The notes beneath the pieces are model-generated. The model was not told where the DNA came from. It saw only the letters and a program-made list of their open reading frames with translations, and did not search any database. A stretch of DNA of 64,000 nt from Kaistia defluvii (GTDB lineage: Bacteria; Pseudomonadota; Alphaproteobacteria; Rhizobiales; Kaistiaceae). The stretch lies in assembly GCF_040548815.1 (NCBI RefSeq), contig NZ_JBEPSM010000001.1, positions 2,480,001 to 2,544,000 of the forward strand. The letters run 5' to 3'. Made by a program: the position numbers and the translations under genes. Below are positions 9,767-17,593 of this stretch, piece by piece (the first letter of the stretch is position 1; each line of letters opens with the position of its first letter).

Positions 9767-10120
9767 AAGGGATCTCTCTGCTGATTAAATTATGGTCGTC
9801 ATCATTGTCGGCAAATATGATGGAGATCATGTAAATGTCAACGGCCGGGCGCCGGAAGGGCACGTCGCGTTCCGCATGGCTCCGGGAGCGCGTGCGACGC
9901 CGAGGCTTCGAGGACGTGGGAGGGTTGCCGCGAATTCGCTCGCACACTGTCTTCATGACAGGCGCAGTGGAGCGGCGGCTATATCGGAAGCCTATTCTGG
10001 AGACGATAGTTTTGGCAAGCGTAAGACCAAGTGTTTCGTGACGATTCCGCTACGGCATGCTACTCTCCAAGCTGGCCGGAGCGCCAGCCGGATAGCTGAA
10101 CCCTCAAAAGGGCTACCGAT
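9767..10120. other. Intergenic region with divergent promoters expected
   Basis: About 350 bases between the divergent SDR and outer-membrane protein genes. The first 60 bases next to the SDR are AT-rich and probably contain its promoter. A 68-codon frame at 9835-10041 on the plus strand starts with ATG but matches no family I recognise and is Arg/Ser-rich, so I do not call it a gene. AAAAGGG near the right end serves as the ribosome binding site for 10121. Confidence 0.5.
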
Positions 10121-11032
10121 ATGACTTCAACAGCCATAGACGCGCCAGTTGATTGCCCATATCGCCCCATGGAGAGAAGGGACACGGCTCCATGTACCGG
10201 AGGCAACGGCCCGGGACACGCGCGTTCCTGGCTCAAGGTAGCGCTGATCACAGTCCTTTTCGGGTCCGGAAGCGCCCTTGCCGAAGACCGGCCCGCCAGC
10301 ACCGAGGCCCTTGCCAAGGCAGCGCAGAATCCCGTCGCGGACATGATCAGCGTCCCGTTCCAGTTCAACACCAACTTCGGCTACGGGGCCTACGACAAGA
10401 CCCAGGAAGTCATCAATATACAGCCGGTCATCCCGATAAACCTCTCGCCGGACTGGAACCTGATAACCAGGACGATCGTGCCGGTCATTTCGCAGCCGCA
10501 ACTCACCCCGGACGGCGAGCGAACCTTCGGCCTTGGCGACACGACGGCCAGCGCTTTTCTCTCCCCGGCGCACTCGGGCAAGTTTATCTGGGGCGTCGGG
10601 CCGGCCTTTCTGCTGCCAACCGCCACGGACCAAGATCTGGGCACCGGCAAATGGGGCGCTGGACCGACCGCCGTCGGCCTCATCATGGACGGACCGTGGG
10701 TCTACGGCGCGCTGATCAACAATATCTGGTCGTTTGCCGGCGATCCCGGCCGGAAGGACGTCAACCAGATGACGCTGCAGCCTTTCGTGAACTACAATTT
10801 CAAGGACGGCTGGTATCTTTCATCGTCACCGCTGGTCACGGCGGACTGGAACGCCGACAACGACGATCGCTGGACGCTGCCGGTCGGCGGCGCGTTTGGC
10901 CGGGTCTTCCGGATCGGCAAACAGCCGGTCAATGCGCAGATCGGCGCCTACTATAATGTGATCGCTCCCGACGATATCGGACCACAGTGGCAAGTCCGGG
11001 CGCAGTTGCAGTTCCTCTTCCCCAAGAAGTGA
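10121..11032 (+). CDS. Outer-membrane beta-barrel protein of the MetA-pathway/phenol-type transporter family
   Basis: A 303-residue protein. About 35 polar residues precede a signal peptide (SWLKVALITVLFGSGSALA, cleavage near residue 54). A mature domain of alternating beta strands follows, including GKFIWGVGPAFLLPTAT and LQPFVNYNF, and ends in the barrel-like FLFPKK. The start at 10121 has AAAAGGG eight bases upstream, so the long N-terminal extension appears real. Related proteins are annotated as transporter or neuromedin-U-like outer-membrane proteins and have no agreed function. No partner genes are adjacent, and it ends just before the convergent diguanylate cyclase. Confidence 0.7.
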   Translation: MTSTAIDAPVDCPYRPMERRDTAPCTGGNGPGHARSWLKVALITVLFGSGSALAEDRPASTEALAKAAQNPVADMISVPFQFNTNFGYGAYDKTQEVINIQPVIPINLSPDWNLITRTIVPVISQPQLTPDGERTFGLGDTTASAFLSPAHSGKFIWGVGPAFLLPTATDQDLGTGKWGAGPTAVGLIMDGPWVYGALINNIWSFAGDPGRKDVNQMTLQPFVNYNFKDGWYLSSSPLVTADWNADNDDRWTLPVGGAFGRVFRIGKQPVNAQIGAYYNVIAPDDIGPQWQVRAQLQFLFPKK

Positions 11033-11076
11033 AGGGCTGAGATCGCTTCAGGTTTCCGAAGAGGCTCCGCCGCCCG

Positions 11077-12261
11077 CTAGGCCGGGAGAGGCAGGGAATC
11101 GTCCGTCAAGCTCTGAACCGGTTCCGGGAAGGTTCGGTTCCGCCCCGCGTTCTTGGCCTGGTAGAGCCAGCCATCGGCTTCCTTGTAGAGGTCGCCCCAC
11201 GGCCCGTCTGCGGTGGTGGCGATACCGAAGCTGACGGTGACGGGGCGAGAGAGGCCGAGATCGGAAAAATCCGTCCGGGCGATCGCCTCCCGAAGACGCT
11301 CGGCGCAGCCATAGGCTTCCGCGCCGCTCGCCCCCACGAGATAGATCGCGAACTCTTCGCCACCCAGACGACCGACCGGGTCGTCTGCCTCCGAAGACGT
11401 TCGCAAGATGGTCGCGACCCGTTCCAGGACGGGATCTCCCACCGCGTGACCATGCGCGTCGTTGATGGCCTTGAACTGGTCGACATCGCAAACGACCAGG
11501 GACGCGCGCGAGCCGTGGCGCATGCGGCGGGCTTCCACGGCCGCTTCGAAGCCGCGGCGGTTGAGGACCCGGGTCAGGTGGTCGCTGTCCCGCTCCCGGC
11601 GGAGATCGTCGATCAGGTCCGAAATGGCCGCTCCGATAATCGCGAAGGCGAGACTGGACCCCAGCACCGCCATGGACAGTTGCAGCGCCTGCCAGAACAC
11701 GGAATTGCCAAAAGCCTTGGCTCCGGCGGGCGCCGAGAAGCCGATAGTGAGCAGCGTGCGAGGGAAGAAGTGAACGGCAAACAGCAACAGGGTCCAGAAC
11801 AGGATCCGATCGGCAACCCGCCCCTTCCTCAGGTCGGCAAGCCGGATGGCCGCGCCAAGCAAGATGAGCCCGTATCCAAAGTTCTGGATGTAGACGCGCG
11901 CGATCAGGTTCCGGTCGACATAGAAGAAGTACCACAGGAGCGCCGAAATGGTCAGGACCAGCGCCAGATTGACCAGCATCTTCGAGCGTCTGCCAGATCT
12001 CGAAAGCACGCCTTCCGAGACGGCGATGACGGCACAGGTGTAGATCGTGCCTGAGACCAGAGCATTGATGCCGGTATCGGGAGGCCAATACAGAATCTGC
12101 GACGTGCTGCCCAGCGCGAACAATCCGCACCCGGCCGCCAGGAGCAACAGATAGGGTCGCTTCCGCTCGACGAGCCATGTGCAGACAAACGCAATGGCGA
12201 AGACCAGGATCAGGCTCGGAACGATCAGCGAAAGTGTGATGCGGATAACCGTTCCGTCCAT
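11077..12261 (-). CDS. Membrane-bound diguanylate cyclase (GGDEF domain)
   Basis: A 394-residue protein with about six N-terminal transmembrane helices (residues 5-215) and a C-terminal GGDEF domain. The active site is RLGGEEFAIYL, and the metal/GTP-binding VVCDVDQFKAINDAHGH segment is intact, so synthesis of cyclic di-GMP is expected. The position of the RxxD inhibitory site reads EADD, so product inhibition by the primary I-site is probably absent. I chose ATG 12261, next to the first helix; a GTG 33 bases upstream is an alternative. It has no obvious operon partner. Confidence 0.9.
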   Translation of the reverse strand: MDGTVIRITLSLIVPSLILVFAIAFVCTWLVERKRPYLLLLAAGCGLFALGSTSQILYWPPDTGINALVSGTIYTCAVIAVSEGVLSRSGRRSKMLVNLALVLTISALLWYFFYVDRNLIARVYIQNFGYGLILLGAAIRLADLRKGRVADRILFWTLLLFAVHFFPRTLLTIGFSAPAGAKAFGNSVFWQALQLSMAVLGSSLAFAIIGAAISDLIDDLRRERDSDHLTRVLNRRGFEAAVEARRMRHGSRASLVVCDVDQFKAINDAHGHAVGDPVLERVATILRTSSEADDPVGRLGGEEFAIYLVGASGAEAYGCAERLREAIARTDFSDLGLSRPVTVSFGIATTADGPWGDLYKEADGWLYQAKNAGRNRTFPEPVQSLTDDSLPLPA

Positions 12262-12651
12262 CTGGATTTGACCCCCGTCACTTCCGCGCGCCACAGCAAC
12301 GCTGGATCGCCCTCTGAAACGCTAGCGCAACCGCTATAGGGGCGAGGCTGCCGAAGGCATAGCGAAAAGGCCCGGGCTGCATCAAAACGCCGACGGATTG
12401 TGGCGGACCCGCCTCTCAACGCGCCCGCGCACCCGCTCCGGCGGATCGAGCCGCGCTGGCGACCGTCCCAGAGAACTCGTCGTGAAAGCCGGCGCCGTCC
12501 GGCACGAAGGAATAGTGGCGCAAGTGATACCGTGAAGACACAGGGCGACTCCCAAGCAATCGGACATTCACCCTAAGCCGGTGCAGTAACTTGCCGAGTG
12601 TCGAGCGTCATGCCTCAATGATCGAGTCGATTGTCGACTAGGAGGCCAAGC
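12262..12651. other. Intergenic region upstream of the GlsB-type gene
   Basis: About 390 bases between divergent genes. No coding sequence is supported. Close to the right end an inverted repeat AGTCGA-TTG-TCGACT (12625-12639) sits immediately before the AGGAGG ribosome binding site of the next gene. It could be an operator or an RNA hairpin that controls translation. Confidence 0.5.
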
Positions 12652-12903
12652 ATGGACGACAGAAGCATTGGGTGGATTGCTGCGATCATCATCGGCGGTT
12701 TGGCCGGCTGGATCGCCTCTATGATCATGAAGAGCGACACCGGGCTCTTGCTGAACATCATTCTCGGCATCGTGGGTGCCATCGTCGCCAGCTTCCTCTT
12801 CGGGCTGATTGGCGTCGGCTTCTCGGGCTGGCTCGGCTACCTCATCGCGGGCCTGGTCGGCGCCTGCATCCTGATCGCCATCGGACGAGCGGTCCGGCGC
12901 TAG
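12652..12903 (+). CDS. GlsB/YeaQ/YmgE-family stress-response membrane protein
   Basis: An 83-residue, very hydrophobic protein with three transmembrane segments and the Gly-rich pattern of the transglycosylase-associated family, including WIAAIIIGGLAGWIASMIM and GIVGAIVASFLFG. AGGAGG about seven bases upstream fixes the start. Relatives are small inner-membrane proteins induced by stress or in stationary phase, with no known biochemical activity. It is monocistronic and followed by a strong hairpin. Confidence 0.9.
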   Translation: MDDRSIGWIAAIIIGGLAGWIASMIMKSDTGLLLNIILGIVGAIVASFLFGLIGVGFSGWLGYLIAGLVGACILIAIGRAVRR

Positions 12904-12926
12904 CGCCCCTCCCTCCTCCAGGAAGA

Positions 12927-12950
12927 GCCCGCCGGGCGGTCCCGGCGGGC
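12927..12950 (+). terminator. GC-rich hairpin after the GlsB-type gene
   Basis: A perfect 10-bp stem, GCCCGCCGGG/CCCGGCGGGC, with a CGGT loop starts 24 bases after the stop codon. There is no downstream T-run, so this is a terminator-like hairpin rather than a textbook intrinsic terminator. Confidence 0.65.
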
Positions 12951-13085
12951 CGATTGTGGCCAGGCGCCACATCCCAAGACCGCCTGACGAAAAAGGTGCC
13001 GTCGGAGGGTGCCATGCAAGCATCGGATCTCAACCCTTGACGGGAAATACCTGACTATCCCTCGAAGCGGCGTCGCGTGCGGGGA

Positions 13086-13820
13086 TCACTTACCAGCGGC
13101 GAGATATCGCTCCCGTTCATCATCCATAGCGATTTGCCAACGGGCTCGCAGAGTTGCGCGACGTTCGGGTATCCGCGCAGCGAGGATGTCTGCGGCGAGG
13201 ATGCGGTCCGTGCGAAAATATCGAAAAGCACTTCGGGTTTCGCACCAGGCAGCCAGGATCCTTCCAGAATCCCGATATCCGAGAAGGATCGGCCACACGA
13301 TCCTGCGGGTCACGGCTCCCCTGTTATCCTCATATTCGAGAGTGATTTTCCGTCCCGTTCGGATCGCCTCGCGCAACATAGCTGCTCGGATGCGCTCGGG
13401 CGGTACAGGCACCGGGGCAATGCTGGTGGCTGGTTCCAGTATATGGCTGTGCAGCGCTGCCGGAACGACAGCTTCGATTTTGGCGATCAGGTTTTGCGCA
13501 GCACGCGCCAGCTCTGGTTCGCCCCGGCTAGCAACCCAACTGGCCCCCAGCATTGCCGCATCCAGTTCATCCGGCGTCAGCATCAACGGCGGCATATCGA
13601 AGCCACGCTCCAAGACATAGCCGATCCCCGGTTCGCCGATGATGGGTACCCTCTGGCCGATAAGAACAGCGATATCCCGGTAGATGGTGCGCTTCGACAC
13701 CTGCAGCTCTTCGGCGATCGCCTCCGCCGACACAGGATTGCGGGCTCGTCGGAGACGCTGAACGATTTCAAAAAGCCTGTCGGCGCGGCGAATGACCAAT
13801 CTCCTGCATGATGCTGACAT
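13086..13820 (-). CDS. YafY-type HTH-WYL transcriptional regulator (paralogue of 7976-8683)
   Basis: A 244-residue HTH_11 plus WYL protein with the recognition region RTIYRDIAVLIGQRVPI and the WYL core VTRRIVWPILLGYRD. It is divergent from the GFA-family gene. The start is uncertain. ATG 13820 has no ribosome binding site and lies inside the operator palindrome. An AGGAG occurs seven bases before an in-frame ATT codon (I10) that aligns with the Met1 of the paralogue, so a rare ATT start, giving a protein shorter by nine residues, is possible. Function and autoregulation are inferred from context. Confidence 0.87.
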   Translation of the reverse strand: MSASCRRLVIRRADRLFEIVQRLRRARNPVSAEAIAEELQVSKRTIYRDIAVLIGQRVPIIGEPGIGYVLERGFDMPPLMLTPDELDAAMLGASWVASRGEPELARAAQNLIAKIEAVVPAALHSHILEPATSIAPVPVPPERIRAAMLREAIRTGRKITLEYEDNRGAVTRRIVWPILLGYRDSGRILAAWCETRSAFRYFRTDRILAADILAARIPERRATLRARWQIAMDDERERYLAAGK

Positions 13821-13833
13821 AACGCTGTCAGCA
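13812..13833. promoter_or_regulatory. Candidate WYL-regulator operator, copy 2
   Basis: A perfect inverted repeat TGCTGACA-N6-TGTCAGCA, overlapping the annotated ATG of the WYL gene and 66 bases before the GFA gene. It matches the repeat at 7941-7962 beside the paralogous regulator. The overlap with the start codon suggests either autorepression or a downstream true start. Confidence 0.72.
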
Positions 13834-13898
13834 TGGCCCTGATATCTCTCGCCGCAAGGGCTGCTGTTGGCAATGACGAAAGGCTTCGAGGCGTAGCT

Positions 13899-14300
13899 AT
13901 GATTAAGGGAAGTTGTTGTTGTGGAGCGATATCCTTCGAACTGTCAGAACCGCCTGCGATGATGGGATGTTGCCATTGCAGCCGTTGCCGCAAGGTGGGC
14001 GCCAGCACGATCGTCTTTGTGCGTAGCGATACCTTCCGTTGGATCGATGGCGAGGAGATGGTCCAACGCTACCCGGCCGTCCCACCCTATAAATACGATC
14101 GCTGCTTTTGCTCCTGCTGTGGCACGGCGCTGGGTGAACCAGGCGCGGGCAACAGTTTTCCCATCAACGCGAACTGCCTTGATGATGACCCACAGGTTCG
14201 GGTGCAGTTCAATGAGTTCGTCGCTGAGAAGCCGGCATGGGCTGCCATCTGCGATGCCGCGCCCCAGTATCTTGGCCATCCGGTTAGCGCTGAGACCTGA
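13899..14300 (+). CDS. GFA/CENP-V family zinc-binding protein
   Basis: A 133-residue protein with the zinc-cysteine pattern of glutathione-dependent formaldehyde-activating-like enzymes: GSCCCGAISFE at the N-terminus, CCHCSRCRKVGAS in the middle, and FCSCCGTALGE after that. The ATG at 13899 directly precedes the first motif. Members bind two zinc ions; a few act on glutathione adducts, but most are uncharacterised. It is probably controlled by the divergent WYL regulator through the operator at 13812-13833. Confidence 0.88.
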   Translation: MIKGSCCCGAISFELSEPPAMMGCCHCSRCRKVGASTIVFVRSDTFRWIDGEEMVQRYPAVPPYKYDRCFCSCCGTALGEPGAGNSFPINANCLDDDPQVRVQFNEFVAEKPAWAAICDAAPQYLGHPVSAET

Positions 14301-14549
14301 ACGATTTCGCGTTCGACTATCGCCATGCGGTACGCGCCAATAGCGATGGGACTTTGCCCGGGCGGCCTGCCGGAAAACGCATGTCGCTTTGCTAAAGTGG
14401 ACGATACCCTCGCTTTAGGGATTTGCAGTCGCAGCTAAAATGGGCCAACAAGCGGCTCTCGGGAAATGGCCAGCTCCCGCTTCTCAGCTATTACGGGGCC
14501 CCGTGCCGCCGCCTTCGCGCCCCAATCCGGACCCTCCGTGTGGCGTCAC

Positions 14550-14589
14550 ATCGCCCGAACCGGCTCATGGCAGTTCACCACTTTTGCCA
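14550..14589. repeat. Dispersed 40-bp repeat, copy 1
   Basis: About 80% identical to 44086-44125. The last 23 bases differ at one position and include GGCAGTT-Y-ACCACTTTTGCC. Minus-strand translation of both copies gives AKVVNCH followed by similar residues. Both copies lie in gene-debris regions; the origin is unknown. Confidence 0.6.
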
Positions 14590-14750
14590 CAAGTTAGCTC
14601 CAAGAATCCGTTCGACATCAAAACTTCAATCCGCCCAAATGCATAGCTTCAGAGACTGCATAGGCGAGTATCTGACTCAGGCTCCGAGCCGAAAACCCTT
14701 CGATTGTCTTCTATCGGACGTCGCCTCTACCGGCAGAAAGCCTATTTCTG

Positions 14751-14826
14751 ATGGCGGCGGGCGAGCCCCTCAGAATCGTCAACCGCTCTGGTTCCGGAAA
14801 GTCGACCATTGCAGGGGCACTTCAGT
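14751..14826 (+). pseudogene. Walker A fragment of an ABC ATPase
   Basis: One frame reads GEPLRIVNRSGSGKSTIAG, which resembles the GExLGIVGESGSGKSTLAR segment of oligopeptide-type ABC ATPases (DppD/OppF group). No further ATPase homology is visible on either side before etfA begins. It is most simply a remnant, though a chance P-loop-like match over about 20 residues cannot be excluded. Confidence 0.4.
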
Positions 14827-14884
14827 GTCGTTCCCCCTGTCAACAGATCCACCGAGCGAAAGGTACCCTGGATGGAAGAGGGGC

Positions 14885-15814
14885 TCAGAGCGCCTTTTCC
14901 AATTCCGGCAGCGCGACGAACAGGTCGGCGACGAGGCCATAGTCGGCAATCTGGAAGATCGGAGCGTCCACGTCCTTATTGATGGCGACTATGACCTTCG
15001 AATCCTTCATGCCGGCAAGGTGCTGGATCGCGCCGGAGATTCCGACCGCGATATAGAGCTGCGGCGCGACGATCTTGCCGGTTTGGCCGACCTGCCAGTC
15101 ATTCGGTGCGTAGCCGGCATCCACGGCGGCGCGCGACGCGCCGACGGCCGCGCCGAGCTTATCGGCGACGGGAAGGATCAGCTCATTGAATTTCTCGAGC
15201 GAGCCGAGCGCGCGGCCGCCGGAGAGGATCACACGGGCCGAGGCCAGTTCCGGCCGGTCGGAGATGGCGGTCGTCTCTCCGACGAAACGTGAAAGCGCGC
15301 ACTCGGCCACAGCTTCAACCGGCTCGATCGGCGCATTGCCGCCTTCGCCCGTTGCAGCGAAGCTGGCCGTGCGCACGGTGATCACCCGGGTGGCGTCGGT
15401 CGCCTGCACGGTCTGGATCGCGTTGCCGGCATAGATCGGCCGCTTGAACGTGTCGGCCGACCCGACCTCGACGATATCGGAGACCTGCGCCACGTCGAGA
15501 AGCGCTGCGACGCGGGGGAGCACGTTCTTGCCGGTCGAGGTGGCTGCCCCGAGGATCGTGTCATAGCCAGGCGCCAGCGAGACGATCAGGTCCGCCAATG
15601 GCTCGGCCAGCGCGTGCTCGAAAGCTGCGCTTTCCGCCAGCAGCACTCTTGCAACGCCGGCGAGCCGCGACGCCGCCTCGGCAGCGGGACGCGCATTCAC
15701 GCCCGCCACCAGAATATGCACGTCGCCGCCGATCTGCAGCGCCGCCGTCAGAGCTCGTGCGGTCTGGCCGGCAAGCCCGGCAAGGTCGTGATCTGCGAGA
15801 AGAAGAATGGCCAT
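14885..15814 (-). CDS. etfA: Electron transfer flavoprotein alpha subunit
   Basis: A 309-residue complete EtfA. The N-terminal half has the alpha/beta fold ending near residue 180. The C-terminal FAD domain carries the conserved SGGRALGS and the [19 protein letters not shown] and [17 protein letters not shown] segments. With EtfB it accepts electrons from acyl-CoA dehydrogenases and passes them to ETF-quinone oxidoreductase. It follows etfB by 80 bases on the same strand. The acyl-CoA dehydrogenase gene at 19528-20673 upstream in the same direction is the likely electron donor. Chromosomes usually also carry a housekeeping etf pair, so this one may be pathway-specific. Confidence 0.95.
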   Translation of the reverse strand: MAILLLADHDLAGLAGQTARALTAALQIGGDVHILVAGVNARPAAEAASRLAGVARVLLAESAAFEHALAEPLADLIVSLAPGYDTILGAATSTGKNVLPRVAALLDVAQVSDIVEVGSADTFKRPIYAGNAIQTVQATDATRVITVRTASFAATGEGGNAPIEPVEAVAECALSRFVGETTAISDRPELASARVILSGGRALGSLEKFNELILPVADKLGAAVGASRAAVDAGYAPNDWQVGQTGKIVAPQLYIAVGISGAIQHLAGMKDSKVIVAINKDVDAPIFQIADYGLVADLFVALPELEKAL

Positions 15815-15894
15815 GATGTTACCCTTTCGGACCTGAAGCGGTTCCGAGCGAAGCGCTCAGCGGTTCGCGTGAAGAAAACGAGATGGGCCGATCC

Positions 15895-16641
15895 CTAGAG
15901 AACGCCGGCCTCGGTCCTGAGCTTGTCGACCAGTTCGGCAACGGACCCGACTTTGACGCCGGCAACGCGGCGGGCCGGTTCCTCGGTCCTGAGGATCCGT
16001 AGCCGCGCGGCCGTGGCGACGCCGAAGTCAGCAGGCGTCTTGCGGTCGAGCGGCTTCTTCTTGGCTTTCATGATGTTGGGCAGCGAGGCATAGCGCGGCT
16101 CGTTCAGGCGCAGATCCGTCGTAACGACCGCCGGCAGCCGCAGCGAAACCGTCTGCAATCCGCCATCGACCTCGCGCGTCACCGAGACAGCATCGCTGGA
16201 CAGTTCGACCTTGGAAGCGAAGGTGCCCTGCCCCCAGCCAAGCAACGCGGCCAGCATCTGGCCGGTCTGGTTGCAATCATCGTCGATCGCCTGCTTGCCC
16301 AGGAGAATCAGACCCGGCTGCTCGGTCTCCACGACCCCCTTGAGAATCTTGGCCACGGCGAGCGGCTCAACCGCGTCATCCGTCTCGACGAGAATGGCGC
16401 GATCCGCGCCCATGGCGAGCGCGGTTCGAAGCGTCTCTTCGGCCTTTGCCGGGCCTATGGAGACGACCACGACCTCCTCCTTGCCGGCCTCCTTCAGCCG
16501 CAAGGCTTCCTCAACGGCGATCTCGTCGAACGGGTTCATCGACATCTTCACATTCTGAAGGTCGACGCCGGAGCCGTCCGGCTTGACGCGGATCTTGACG
16601 TTGAAATCGACGACCCGCTTGACGGGCACCAGGATCTTCAT
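15895..16641 (-). CDS. etfB: Electron transfer flavoprotein beta subunit
   Basis: A 248-residue protein beginning [12 protein letters not shown], with the AMP-binding [18 protein letters not shown] segment and the C-terminal signature region [17 protein letters not shown] 16641 is preceded by GGAAAGG and matches the usual family N-terminus; a longer frame exists but adds unconserved residues. It forms the heterodimer with EtfA. It is the fifth gene of a same-strand series from the acyl-CoA dehydrogenase, with an 82-base gap to the preceding isomerase gene that could hold an internal promoter. Confidence 0.95.
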   Translation of the reverse strand: MKILVPVKRVVDFNVKIRVKPDGSGVDLQNVKMSMNPFDEIAVEEALRLKEAGKEEVVVVSIGPAKAEETLRTALAMGADRAILVETDDAVEPLAVAKILKGVVETEQPGLILLGKQAIDDDCNQTGQMLAALLGWGQGTFASKVELSSDAVSVTREVDGGLQTVSLRLPAVVTTDLRLNEPRYASLPNIMKAKKKPLDRKTPADFGVATAARLRILRTEEPARRVAGVKVGSVAELVDKLRTEAGVL

Positions 16642-16722
16642 CGGGAATACCTTTCCTTCAACGGGAGCCGCCAGGGCCGTCCGCTTCTCGCAATCCGGGC
16701 TCACGGGCCCGCCACAGTCCGC

Positions 16723-17583
16723 TCAGCAGAGCGTCCGGAACCGTTCCACACAGATATCCAGCACCTCGGCGGGGCCGCGTTTCCACCAATTGTCGGCGGA
16801 GAACACCTCCACTTCGCAGAGCCCGACATAGCCGGCGTCCTCGACGGCGCGGCGCAGCCCCTTCAGGTCGGCAACGCCATCGCCCATCATGCCGCGATCG
16901 AGCAGCACATCGCGGGTATCGGCGAGCCAGTCACAAAGGTGGAAGCCGGCGATACGCTCGCTGCCGAGACGCTGCAATTCGGCTGCAAGGGAGAGGTCCC
17001 ACCAGACGTGATAGACGTCGATGGCCACCGCGATCGCCGGATGGTCGATCGCTTCCACCATGTCGACGGCATCGCGCACCGTCACCAGACAAGACCGATT
17101 GCCGCCATAGACCGGATTGAGGGGCTCCAGCGCCAGCCGGACATTGGCTGCGCCAGCGCGCGGGGCGGCCTCGGCGACGATCTCCGTAACCCGCTTCAGG
17201 CTGTCGCCGATCGAATGCGACCCCTCGATCACGCCGCCGACGCAGATCGTCAGCGAGGCCGCCCCGAGATCGGCGGCCATGTCGATCGATGCATGCAGAT
17301 CGTCGAACATCGCCGCATCCGGCTTGGGCGCCAGGGGGCCGACGAGGAAGGGCGTCCGGCAAAGCCCTGGAATGGCGAGGCCTGCCGCCCGCGCCCGCTC
17401 GCCGATCTCGACGGCGCGCGAACCGATCTCGCGCCGCCAGAACACGATGCCGCCATAGCCGCGCTCGGCGCAGGCGTCGATTACCCGCTCCGGCGACCAG
17501 CCAGCGCCATGACCCTCGACATTGTGGCCAAGGGTCGCGGTGTTCAGCGCCAGGGCTGAATGATCCTGCGAGAAATCACGCAC
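16723..17583 (-). CDS. Xylose-isomerase-like TIM-barrel sugar isomerase/epimerase
   Basis: A 286-residue AP-endonuclease-2/xylose-isomerase-like protein. Metal-ligand type residues are visible in LALEPLNP (Glu), IDVYHVWWD (Asp, His), GFHLCDW (His) and CEVEVFS (Glu). I chose the GTG at 17583, which has GAGGG seven bases upstream and starts 11 bases after the DUF993 stop codon; a longer frame overlaps that gene. Family members interconvert or decarboxylate sugars and keto acids. The substrate is presumably an intermediate of the island's pathway. Confidence 0.82.
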   Translation of the reverse strand: MRDFSQDHSALALNTATLGHNVEGHGAGWSPERVIDACAERGYGGIVFWRREIGSRAVEIGERARAAGLAIPGLCRTPFLVGPLAPKPDAAMFDDLHASIDMAADLGAASLTICVGGVIEGSHSIGDSLKRVTEIVAEAAPRAGAANVRLALEPLNPVYGGNRSCLVTVRDAVDMVEAIDHPAIAVAIDVYHVWWDLSLAAELQRLGSERIAGFHLCDWLADTRDVLLDRGMMGDGVADLKGLRRAVEDAGYVGLCEVEVFSADNWWKRGPAEVLDICVERFRTLC

Positions 17584-17593
17584 CCGATTGCCC

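Larger units (their letters stand above)
14301..14884. other. Gene-poor region with repeat and gene debris
   Basis: About 580 bases between the GFA gene and etfA. A long plus-strand open frame (14423-15292) runs into the antisense of etfA and has no coding character, so I reject it. The region contains a dispersed repeat (14550-14589) and a short Walker A-like fragment (about 14751-14826), listed separately. Confidence 0.5.

Noticed and set aside
9835..10041. A 68-codon open frame starting with ATG between the SDR and outer-membrane protein genes, considered as a small regulator.
   Set aside because: There is no ribosome binding site, no recognisable helix-turn-helix, and a composition like non-coding GC-rich DNA.
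14423..15292. A long plus-strand open frame across the gap before etfA.
   Set aside because: More than half of it is antisense to the well-supported etfA gene, and its translation is Arg/Ser-rich with no family resemblance.
14885..16641. FixB/FixA electron transfer for nitrogen fixation.
   Set aside because: No fixC, fixX or nif gene is nearby, while an acyl-CoA dehydrogenase lies in the same transcription direction, so the conventional ETF role fits better.
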